From NCBI GenBank assembly GCA_938743325.2, contig OW568864.1, positions 124,001 to 188,000 of the forward strand: DNA of 64,000 nucleotides, written 5' to 3'. Of this stretch, positions 17,862 through 25,927 are shown piece after piece. Every line of letters begins with the position of its first letter. Position 1 is the stretch's first letter. This DNA comes from Pycnococcus provasolii. Lineage: Eukaryota > Chlorophyta > Pseudoscourfieldiophyceae > Pseudoscourfieldiales > Pycnococcaceae. The position numbers were made by a program, and so were the translations under genes. The notes under the pieces are model-generated. The model did not search any database. It worked only from the letters and a program-made list of their open reading frames with translations, and had not been told where the DNA came from.

Positions 17862-17957
17862 GAGAAAAAGACAAAGTATAGGTGTTTTTTCGGAATTTTG
17901 GACAAAGTATAGGTGTTAGGGTTACTGCTAGGGTTATGGTTAGGGTTTCGTTTTACT
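17862..17957 (+). repeat. MULE left terminal inverted repeat (outer block)
   Basis: 96 bp identical to the reverse complement of 20216-20311. It contains two copies of ACAAAGTATAGGTGT and several TTAGGG-like hexamers. Confidence 0.93.
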
Positions 17958-18034
17958 TGGATCTTAATCCACCTCACCGACGCGTCGTCAAACCAGTACT
18001 GTACCCTTCGTTCCTTCCCTTCCCTACCCATCAG

Positions 18035-20035
18035 CTAGCGCAACTGCGAGTTCGTCTGCGTCTGCGTCTGCGTCATCTCAACTGAGCTCTTGTGGCGTTT
18101 TTTGAGGCTCTTCCTTCCTTTTTTCTTCTTTCGTGGTGGTGCCACGATGGGTTCCATATTCGGCGGCGCAGTCATGAGGTGCAGCTCGATCGGTAGCGTC
18201 GGTAGGCTCACTACCGTCGCGTTCAACGCGGCAGACACGCACGAACGCTTGTGGAAATCGGCGACGAAGTTCTCCACGAAAGTGGAATACGTGTAGCCTT
18301 TGTCATGCGCAGCTTTCCACGAGTGCGGACAACCACATGCATGCTCCAAGGTGAGCTTGCAAGCACACGAGATGCCTTCAGGCAAGAACTTCACGATGTA
18401 CGGAGCCGAACCTGCGAATACCGTCGCGATGTTCTGCGCCGTCCACTCCACGCGCATGGGTGCTGCAGATTGGATATGCCCGGCAAGCATGGCGTTTGCA
18501 CGGTCCGTCAAGAACAAGGAACTGTTCGCGATGCGCTCGCGAAGCAATGCCAGCCGCGTGTGCGCGCGACGCAAGCAACTGTCAAAGAAGAACGTCGGCG
18601 GGAGAAACCTTGCACTGGTTCTTGTTTTCGACGCCGCCGCATTCTCGCTCTCCGCAAATTGAGAAGTGAGTCTACCGTGCAACCCGAAGCCAGCCTCGTG
18701 CGCGCCCATCACGGTCCACTTCGCAGGGTCAAGATTCTTGAGGTACGCGTGTGCGGTGTTGTTCTCTTCCTGAAGTGTGGCCATGTTCACATCAAAATTG
18801 AACTTAGTCCAAGATTTCGCAACAGTCCAGAATAGCGCGCCACGGTGGCCTAAGACGAAGTCCTTCGTCGATCCGCACGCTTTGTAAACGTTCTGTAACA
18901 CGTGCCATAGGCACATGAAGTGGTACGCCGTGATCGTCGTCAATGCCGTCAGCAACCCTTTGTCACGATCGCTTATCACAACTTTATTCTCCTTCAAGAA
19001 GACATCCAAACCTGCTTCGCGAAGAACTTGTACAAACCAAGTCCACGATGCTTCCGACTCGCTTTTCACGCATGCCCACGCCACAAGCAACGTCGTCCCC
19101 TCACTTGTCAATAACGTAAACGTGAGGTATATCCCGTCGTACCAACGATGACGACTGTGTGTGCCATCCATCGCCGATATAGGGAGGCAAGCTTTCTCAA
19201 GCGTCGCTACAGGAAGCGCGAACGCCGCGGCGTTGAACTGCTTTTCTCCAGAGGGAAGCGTGACCGTGTTGAACTTGAAGATCGCGCCGGGATTCGCTGC
19301 CACCGCTGCTTCGCCCCACAGCTTCATCACCGTGAAGGATTCGTTGTATTTGATGTCGAGCATGTCCAGCACCAAATTGCGCGCTCGGTTCAGCATCCTC
19401 GTCGACGGCGGTACCGCGTGCGGGTACTTTTGCCTCGCAAGCGTGCCAATGTCTTCCGCGCTAATGCCCCTGTTCGAGGCGACGTTCTCGTAGACGACGT
19501 CTGCGATTTGTTCGGCACTCAAGGTGAGCTGCCCGCCGCAGTTGATGTGTGGTTGCACCTTGGCGATCCGCCACTTTCCTGTGTTTGTATTCACGCCATC
19601 CTTCTCCTTCGTAGCACCACGCTCTTGCACGCGGCGTACGACTGCGCTCCCGGTACAGGCATTTGCTTTCAGAACTTGCTTTTTGGACGCCGCGCCTGTC
19701 ATGCCTTTTCGCGCTTCCGCCGTCGCCGAGAGGTCAACAGCATCCGCGCAAATGAAGTACACGGCGTCGGAGTTTGAGCAGGACGTTTTTTGTATGAGCT
19801 TCTTGCCGGTTGCGCACGAGTGTGCCTTGACAGCATCAATGGCCTCTTGCTTGGAAGAGTACACACAGCCGACGCACAACGAATGGAGTTTGGATGTCGG
19901 AGCAAGTTGCGGCAGTCGACCCCCGGCCCCAGCCCCTGCCTCTTCGTGCTCATGTTGTTCATCAGAGGACTCGTCGTCGTCACTTCCTGACGACCAGTTC
20001 CAGTTCAGGAGCTCGACGCTTTCGTTCATGTCCAT
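18035..20035 (-). CDS. MULE transposase
   Basis: 666 residues from the first ATG (20035); upstream codons lie within the right terminal repeat. An acidic N-terminus is followed by a Cys/His-bearing region (about 54-170) like the N-terminal DNA-binding part of MULE/FAR1 proteins. The DDE core is visible: Asp290 in SAMDGTH, Asp356 in VISDRDKG with the downstream C...H motif CLWHV, and Glu462 in QFAESEN. A SWIM zinc finger (C557-x-C559...C569-x-H571) follows, then a lysine-rich nuclear-localisation-like tail (PPRKKKKGRK). All expected parts are present in one frame, so the enzyme may be functional. Confidence 0.92.
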   Translation of the reverse strand: MDMNESVELLNWNWSSGSDDDESSDEQHEHEEAGAGAGGRLPQLAPTSKLHSLCVGCVYSSKQEAIDAVKAHSCATGKKLIQKTSCSNSDAVYFICADAVDLSATAEARKGMTGAASKKQVLKANACTGSAVVRRVQERGATKEKDGVNTNTGKWRIAKVQPHINCGGQLTLSAEQIADVVYENVASNRGISAEDIGTLARQKYPHAVPPSTRMLNRARNLVLDMLDIKYNESFTVMKLWGEAAVAANPGAIFKFNTVTLPSGEKQFNAAAFALPVATLEKACLPISAMDGTHSRHRWYDGIYLTFTLLTSEGTTLLVAWACVKSESEASWTWFVQVLREAGLDVFLKENKVVISDRDKGLLTALTTITAYHFMCLWHVLQNVYKACGSTKDFVLGHRGALFWTVAKSWTKFNFDVNMATLQEENNTAHAYLKNLDPAKWTVMGAHEAGFGLHGRLTSQFAESENAAASKTRTSARFLPPTFFFDSCLRRAHTRLALLRERIANSSLFLTDRANAMLAGHIQSAAPMRVEWTAQNIATVFAGSAPYIVKFLPEGISCACKLTLEHACGCPHSWKAAHDKGYTYSTFVENFVADFHKRSCVSAALNATVVSLPTLPIELHLMTAPPNMEPIVAPPRKKKKGRKSLKKRHKSSVEMTQTQTQTNSQLR

Positions 20036-20215
20036 GACATCACACGCAGACGCGGGGAATGGAAGGGAAGGGAGGGGAGGGGGGGCGGGAAGGGGCGAGA
20101 AAGGGTGGGAAGGAACGAAGGGTACAGTACTGGTCGACGACGCGTCGGTGAGGTGACTGGCCGACTGGGAACCTACAGATGCATGGCGGCGCCTTGCTCC
20201 CCATGGTATTCGGCC

Positions 20216-20311
20216 AGTAAAACGAAACCCTAACCATAACCCTAGCAGTAACCCTAACACCTATACTTTGTCCAAAATTCCGAAAAAACACCTATACTTT
20301 GTCTTTTTCTC
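20216..20311 (-). repeat. MULE right terminal inverted repeat (outer block)
   Basis: Exact inverted copy of 17862-17957, including the TTAGGG-like hexamers, here read as CCCTAA. Confidence 0.93.
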
Positions 20312-20321
20312 GGCGAAAAAG
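20312..20321 (+). repeat. Target-site duplication, right copy
   Basis: GGCGAAAAAG, identical to 17852-17861. Sequence beyond it is probably the original upstream region of the zinc-finger/nuclease gene. Confidence 0.9.
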
Positions 20322-20370
20322 GGAGAACAAAGGGCGCTGCCTGCACTGCAGGAGGCCACCTGGTGGACTA

Positions 20371-20426
20371 GGAGAGAGGGAGAGAGGGAGAGAGGGAGAG
20401 AGGGAGAGAGGAGAAAGGGAGAGAGG
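20371..20426 (+). repeat. GAGAGAGG microsatellite
   Basis: Purine-only tandem repeat about 60 bp right of the MULE. If the MULE is subtracted, it falls roughly 110 bp upstream of the zinc-finger gene's ATG. Confidence 0.85.
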
Positions 20427-20479
20427 AGCCTACGCCACTCTGACACTTTTGCTTCAATCCTGTGGGGGTTATCTGAAGA

Positions 20480-20610
20480 TAACCCCCAATCTCAAACCCC
20501 TAATCCCCTTCAAAATGGTCCAGCCCGACCAAAATGGTCGGTGAGTCTAACCCCCAATCGCAAACCCCTAACCCCGTTCAAAATGGTCCAGCCCGACCAA
20601 AATGGTCGGT
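20480..20610 (+). repeat. Two direct 63-bp repeats
   Basis: Copies at 20480-20542 and 20548-20610, differing at a few bases. Each holds AACCCCCAATC, CAAACCCCTAA and two AAAATGGTC motifs that form a short inverted repeat with CCGACC. Related motifs recur at 22590-22710. Confidence 0.85.
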
Positions 20611-20649
20611 AGAGTATTTTAGAGTATTCGGTAGACCCTCTAGGGTCTA

Positions 20650-21690
20650 TGGTTACCGGGACGAAAATCGCTGGTCGGGCCTACAGGTCGGCCGACCAAA
20701 TAAGTCGGAGGGACCCTATACAAGCACACAAGTCTGCCTTCGCCTACAGCGAGGCAGATATTAGCGGATACACCGGCGTCGACGGGCCATGTACTATCGA
20801 CGTGCACACGGATAAGCCGACGATACAGCGACCCCGGATGGGTGTTTTCACTTTGATCCTGATTTAGAAACTCATATATACACCGACTTTAGCACACGCG
20901 GCATTGCTGCAGTGCTCGCGCAAGTTGGTCCAGACAAAAGGGAGCGGCTCGTGGCATGCATATCTCGATCGCTCAGTGAGTCTGAGTCCCGCTACCCATC
21001 CTTCTACGGCGAATTGCTCGCAGTTACATGGGCGCTCAGGCATTTTCACTGCTACATCTGGGGTGCCCCTATCAAGCTCATCACTGATCATAGTGGCATA
21101 ATGGATGCATTTGCAGGTACGGGTAGTATTGTGTCAACGTTGGTTGGACGAGGTCTGAAGGTGGTCAGCAATGATGCAAATCCGGAGCATGGAGCTCAAT
21201 TCGCTGAGGATGCGGGTCAGGTATGGTTCTGGAGAAAGTTGGTTCAGAGAGTGGGATCTAAGCCAGGAGTGGTTACCAGCCCTTGGTTTGAATTGTTGGA
21301 TTTGGTCATTCCCCTTATGGTAAGGGAGCGGCCTGAGGTGGTTTGCATTCACGTCCCTTATGGGTATGTTACCGCCGCGCCTGAGGCACGACACAAGTAT
21401 TTGAGGGGTCTGGCAGAAGATGGAAGGTTGTTCTTACTTGCTGGGCTGGAGCGGTATGCTACGCTGCGTTCGTGTGCGTGGTTGTGTGTGTTCAAGGATT
21501 GGCAAACGCGTGACATGATGGTGCGCGTCGACATGGAGTCTGAGGTAGGTTGGTTTAGGTTATCGCACCGGCTGCAACCTATTGTCGCTGATCATGCAGC
21601 AGGTGTTGCAGGAGCTGGAGCTGGTGCAGAAGCTGGAGGTGGTGCAGAAGTTGGAGGTGGTACAGGAGTCGCAGCAGAGCCTACTGCATG
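20650..21690 (+). mobile_element. Fossil retroelement fragment (Ty3/gypsy- or DIRS-like pol with methyltransferase-like domain)
   Basis: A broken, partial pol region. Parts recognisable are the start of a reverse transcriptase (TDKP..Q..R), an RNase H of the Ty3/gypsy kind (ACISRSLS, ELLAVTWALRHF, LITDHSG), and in the same frame a methyltransferase-like domain (FAGTGSIV, later SPWFELLD), ending in a Gly/Ala/Val-rich repeat tail. RNase H followed by a methyltransferase is the order of DIRS-type elements, but the RNase H reads as gypsy-like, so the family is open. No whole element is present; it is at least moderately old. Confidence 0.65.
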
Positions 21691-21705
21691 AACAGCGAGG
21701 AGGGG

Positions 21706-22079
21706 ATTGCAAATAACTGCAGCCTCTGAGGTCTGTGTTGCCTGACAGCTGTCGGGGTTTGGTATGGTGTCGGGGTTTAAGGGTGTGGGGGAGTTTGGAG
21801 AGGTGGGTTAGGGTTAGGGTTACAGGAGGTGATGGGTCCCCACGGACGAACCTGATCCAAATGGATCTAAGGACAGATGGTTTTCCCCGGCCCTTTGGCA
21901 CTTGCCTCACCTTCCCTGGTTGTCCCCTTCCCGGGTGTCACGGTGGTGGTCTTTTCACTACGGTTTTTCTTGTTTACGTCGTCTTAAGACACGTAGTTAA
22001 CAAGTTAGTAACAAGGTTGAATTCTAAGGTTTATTTATTGCAAATAACTGCAGCCTCTGAGGTCTGTGTTGCCTGACAG
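21706..22079 (+). repeat. 43-bp direct repeats 331 bp apart
   Basis: 21706-21748 and 22037-22079 are identical for 43 bp. They lie just downstream of the retroelement fragment and may be remains of its terminal repeats (LTR or split direct repeat). Three TTAGGG-like units lie between them near 21808-21824. Confidence 0.7.
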
Positions 22080-22589
22080 ACACGACGGCGACGGCATCTC
22101 GGACAGCCAGACAACGACGATCAGTGATGGAGTACCTACTAGTTTGGTCGGCGCTACAAGTCCAGGTGGAAAATGGTCGTGAGAAATGGTCCATGCTCCA
22201 TCTGCGTTGCCCCGCCTGAGTCTAAAAGGGGTCCCCAAACACAGTCCAGAACATGGTCGGCGCTACAAGTCGGGAGAGAGCATACTAAAAGGTAGTATTT
22301 TGCCATCTATACAGGGATCCCAGGGTCTACCGAACCCACGCGACCGCAAGGGCGCCAACCTATTACTTAGTAATACTTAGTAATACTCAAAATACTCAAT
22401 ACTCTAGGTATAGTATAAGTATTGAGTATAAGTACTGGGTAGCCCTGCTGTGATCTCGGGGAGGGAGGGGGAAGTCTTCCTAAGGGGGGTCGGTCCCCCG
22501 AACCCTAAATTTTGCTCACTTTCCGGTGGGTGGGGGGGAACGCGTGATTGCCGTTGATTCTTTTTTTACATTGCTAAAGCACCAGCGCC
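22080..22589. other. Repeat-rich intergenic DNA
   Basis: No gene seen. The 16-mer GTCGGCGCTACAAGTC occurs twice (about 22148 and 22257), AAATGGTC motifs recur, and a run of ACTTAGTAATACT/TACTCAAT variants lies around 22365-22440. Confidence 0.5.
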
Positions 22590-22710
22590 GGGTTATACTT
22601 AGGGTTAAAGATTGGGGGTTTGTGATTGGGGGTTTGTGATTGGGGGTTCCAAGGTTAGGGTTTTTTGAGTAGGGTTAGGGTTATACTTAGGGTTAAAGAT
22701 TGGGGGTTTG
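22590..22710 (+). repeat. Direct repeat with GATTGGGGGTTTGT minisatellite
   Basis: A 33-bp block (22590-22622) is repeated exactly at 22678-22710. Between them the 14-mer GATTGGGGGTTTGT is tandemly repeated, followed by TTAGGG-like units. The G-rich strand could form quadruplexes (inference). Confidence 0.8.
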
Positions 22711-22809
22711 TACGAAAAGGTATATAAAGTACTATGTAGTTAAGTGAAAAGAATGAAAAATAGAATACAAGAAACAACGCAAGTGTATGTGATCTGGAGA
22801 TCGTCGTCA

Positions 22810-25737
22810 TCAGCGTCCCACCTCACGACCGCGGGCAATCAGGCCGACGCTGTGCTCGAGCCGTGGGCGATTACCAAGAACCACATCCTTGCCCTCATCG
22901 TTTGCAGTGAGGCGGTCGTACACGTCCACGGCAGCCACCTCGCGGCACTCCTTGGCATTGCCATCCTGGCACTGCACGTTGTACCACTGCAGCTCGAGAA
23001 GAAAGCTGCGGCACTGGTGCGCGTACACGCTCTTCAAGCGCTTCGTCACCAGCTCGCCTCCATTGAACAGGCGAGGCAAATTTGTCGCCGCGCCGCCGCG
23101 GTTGAACGCGCTGGGCTCGAGATAAACGACATGAACGTCGCGAAGCGGCGGGAGAAGGCTTGAGCCGTCCGCGTTCGTGTAGCCGACGCTATCTCGCCTC
23201 TGATCGAGTTCGCGGTCTAGCACCGCCAAGTCCAACTCATCCGTGCCAACGTGGATCACCTCAGTCGTTGCGTTCCCGTCTTCATGGAATCGGCCGTGAT
23301 CATTTGCCAAGAAAGCCTGCAAGTCCACCTCGTATGCCACCGCCGCCTCGGAACCTTGGTGGCAAAGACATCCCGTCACGAGCTCGCAGTGCGTGCTGCC
23401 CTCTGCCCTCGTCTCAGACTCGTGCAAGTCAAGCGTGGCGTGGCGGCTTGAGGTACCGTCTCGGCCAGCCGCGTGGTGGTCGCAACCCACGACGACCGGC
23501 TGACGCAGCTCGTCCGCGTTGCCGGGCACTTTCTCCATCTCCGGAGCCGAGAATGCAACCGGCCAATGAGCGCGCGGCGCGAGGCCGTGCCTTGCGCACG
23601 AGACGCCAGTCTTCAGCTTGGCGTCCGCGCCACTCACGGCGCCGAAGTCGAGCATTTTGTCTGCTCCCATGCGCGCGACGTCCGCACCCTCGCCATCTCG
23701 CACACGGTCGCCGACGAATCCTTCGCACGGCACGCGTGGAAGCACGGCAACGCGCCCGAGTGCTGTGGCCATCGCGATCAGCTTTCGCGCATCCATCAGG
23801 TACTCCTTGAAACTCGGTCTGCGCGTGGCGCGACTCCACTCGCCACGTAGGGCCAGGAACTTCGTCTCGCGGTACACCGAGGCGCCTGGGACAAAAGTGC
23901 GCGAGCCCCGAAATCCTGCAACTTTCGAGGCGAGGCGGCGTGCGCAGAGGTGGTGCCCGATCTTCTCGTCCAGGTCGCCCCACTGCAACGCTAACGCCGC
24001 CTCGTTGCCGCCCGCCTGCGCGAGGAACGCGCGTGGCGCAAGCATAACTCGGTTGTTCTCCTGCGTCTCCTGCAAACCCTCGTTTTCGTTGTCTTCTGTA
24101 TTTTCGTCGCTCGACGTGCAGTGCCCAAGCTTTGCAGCGTACGTAGATTTGCCCGCATCGCGCGCGAGCGAGGAGACCGCTGGCGCAGCCATCATCGCGC
24201 CACGCCATCCAAAAGCCGCACGTGGGCTGCGCTGCAGTGCATCCCGCATCTGCTTTGCCGACGCTTCAGCCTCCTGCGGTGAGCCAAGTGCCTCTGTGGC
24301 ATTTCTGAGCGCCTCAGAGGCCGTGCACCTCTTTTCGCGAACGCTCCACAAACCTTTCGCCTTGCCCCCTCCTTCATCCGGCCCGTGCATGTGCCGCTCG
24401 TTCTGCGTACGGCACAACGCGAGGTGTCCTGAAATTGCACTCTGCACGAGATCGGCCACGATCGTCGATGGCTCAATCTCAGTGCGTGCGTGCAGCTGCG
24501 GTCCCAGGTCCTCGTAGAGCGGATGCGCGCTCTCGTACGACGTCAGCTCGCTGTTCGGGCGTAGAAATCGCAGCAGGGCTCCTCGCAGCTCGTTGAGCAC
24601 GGCGTCGCCAGCGCCTCCGACGCATCCTGCGACCACGAAAGCTCCAGGCGTGGTTCCATCGCGATGCAGTGTTTCAGCCTCAGCGACGAGTGCGACATCT
24701 CTCTTCGCAACGATCGCGGAGTTCAGGAATGGGTACGGATTGACGGCGAGCGTGACATCGTCGTCTAGGAAGAGAACGCGAGCTCCCACGCGTCTCAGTA
24801 TGCGTGCGAGCATGTACCGCTTCGCCTTGGCGCAGAGTGGCTGCACGCTGGCAATCTCGCAGACATGCACGGAAGGAGTGGCCATGTCCGTGAGCGGGAG
24901 CGCGCTATCGTTGGGCATGTAGGCGCAGCTCAGCACGCTCCCGGGCGGTAGGAGATCCAGGCTGATCTCCTTGATGGCCTCCTCGAGGCGCGCGCACGCC
25001 TTTTCGTTCACGACGCTGACGACGTAGTGGTCAAAGTGCAGCATTCTAAGATTTTCGAGCATAGCGAGGAAGTCCTCGACGACGAAGCGCGGCGGCGGCG
25101 TGTCGTCAAAGTCGTCCTTCCAGTGGGCGAGGAGTACGATGACATCGTCTTGGAACGCACGCGCCTCCATGAGTGCCTTGGCCGCGCCTAGGTCGTCCAC
25201 GGCACCCTTGAACGGCTTAAGGCATCCGTAGCTCTGCCTGAGGTTCTGTGCCGTGCGCTTGAGCGTTTCGGGTCCGTTTTCGCTATATCCGCACAGGTCG
25301 TCCGACTTGCCTTTCGACTGCCACTTCGCGTCCTCGTGGTGTGCGTCTCTTTCGTCAGCGAACGGCACGGTTTTGAACTGGTCGAGCGCGTGCTCAATCA
25401 GAGGTACCGTTTCGTTCGTGGTTGCATTTCTCAGCGACTCTTTCTCTTTTTCGCGCCGCAAGGGTTCCTGCGCGGCGTATTGATCTCGCAACGCCTTTCC
25501 GTGCAGTAGTACAGGCGGCGGTCGTGTCGAAGTCGCTGATGAAGACGTATTCCCCCAGTCGATATCTCCCTGTTTGAACGTTTTCACAGGCGGCGGAACC
25601 TCTGGCTGCTGTTTGTGGAACGAGGGCCGGCCAGAGGAAGGGAGAGGAAGACAAAGCAACAGCATGACGAGCAGACACAACTTGCAACGATGATGAGTAG
25701 GAGTGTGATTGCGAGCGATCGCCATCACCATCACCAT
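22810..25737 (-). CDS. Golgi-type type II membrane glycosyltransferase (GT77-like)
   Basis: 975 residues from the first ATG (the ATG at 25725 is an alternative). A short cytosolic N-terminus, one hydrophobic anchor (LCLLVMLLLCLPL) and a Pro/Ser stem are typical of Golgi transferases. The catalytic region has LFLDDDVTLAVNPYPF with Asp325-327, matching the DxD plus NPxPF pattern of nucleotide-sugar transferases of the GT77/DUF271 group, which in plants add arabinose or xylose to wall polymers and glycoproteins. There are several N-glycosylation sequons (NATTNET, NDS, NAT). The C-terminal 300 residues are Cys-rich and unassigned. Donor and acceptor are not determinable. Head-to-head with the gene at 25928, about 190 bp apart. 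Confidence 0.7.
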   Translation of the reverse strand: MVMVMAIARNHTPTHHRCKLCLLVMLLLCLPLPSSGRPSFHKQQPEVPPPVKTFKQGDIDWGNTSSSATSTRPPPVLLHGKALRDQYAAQEPLRREKEKESLRNATTNETVPLIEHALDQFKTVPFADERDAHHEDAKWQSKGKSDDLCGYSENGPETLKRTAQNLRQSYGCLKPFKGAVDDLGAAKALMEARAFQDDVIVLLAHWKDDFDDTPPPRFVVEDFLAMLENLRMLHFDHYVVSVVNEKACARLEEAIKEISLDLLPPGSVLSCAYMPNDSALPLTDMATPSVHVCEIASVQPLCAKAKRYMLARILRRVGARVLFLDDDVTLAVNPYPFLNSAIVAKRDVALVAEAETLHRDGTTPGAFVVAGCVGGAGDAVLNELRGALLRFLRPNSELTSYESAHPLYEDLGPQLHARTEIEPSTIVADLVQSAISGHLALCRTQNERHMHGPDEGGGKAKGLWSVREKRCTASEALRNATEALGSPQEAEASAKQMRDALQRSPRAAFGWRGAMMAAPAVSSLARDAGKSTYAAKLGHCTSSDENTEDNENEGLQETQENNRVMLAPRAFLAQAGGNEAALALQWGDLDEKIGHHLCARRLASKVAGFRGSRTFVPGASVYRETKFLALRGEWSRATRRPSFKEYLMDARKLIAMATALGRVAVLPRVPCEGFVGDRVRDGEGADVARMGADKMLDFGAVSGADAKLKTGVSCARHGLAPRAHWPVAFSAPEMEKVPGNADELRQPVVVGCDHHAAGRDGTSSRHATLDLHESETRAEGSTHCELVTGCLCHQGSEAAVAYEVDLQAFLANDHGRFHEDGNATTEVIHVGTDELDLAVLDRELDQRRDSVGYTNADGSSLLPPLRDVHVVYLEPSAFNRGGAATNLPRLFNGGELVTKRLKSVYAHQCRSFLLELQWYNVQCQDGNAKECREVAAVDVYDRLTANDEGKDVVLGNRPRLEHSVGLIARGREVGR

Positions 25738-25927
25738 CACGCGAGACTAGAAGAAGGGGGAGAGAAGATCACATCACAGGAAGGGCTCAAGGGCAGAAGG
25801 GGGGAACCTTGAAACGATACCTTGCAACGATCCCCGAATTTCCCCGAATTTCCATCCCCGAATAATCTCCTCCCCCTTCTGTCCTTGGAGGATCCGTCTG
25901 TCAATTCCTCCTCCGCCGTTTCCCGGA
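25738..25927. promoter_or_regulatory. Shared divergent promoter region
   Basis: 190 bp between head-to-head starts. It contains a CCCCGAAT-type short repeat near 25833-25863. No TATA box was identified. Confidence 0.5.

Larger units (their letters stand above)
17862..20311. mobile_element. Mutator-like (MULE) DNA transposon, structurally intact
   Basis: A 2,450-bp element with long terminal inverted repeats, a single open transposase frame on the minus strand and a perfect 10-bp target duplication. The outer 96 bp of both ends (17862-17957 and 20216-20311) are identical. An inner inverted block (17970-18019 with about 20107-20155) is slightly diverged, and the right end has about 50 bp of extra sequence between the blocks. 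Identical ends and an open frame point to recent movement. It sits 53 bp upstream of the zinc-finger/nuclease ATG, so it has probably separated that gene from its promoter. Confidence 0.93.

Noticed and set aside
17809-17874. N-terminal extension of the zinc-finger protein (hydrophobic leader)
   Set aside because: It begins at TTG inside the MULE end and has no ATG before 17808.
20036-20260. 75-codon N-terminal extension of the transposase
   Set aside because: It opens at GTG within the right terminal repeat; the first ATG is at 20035.
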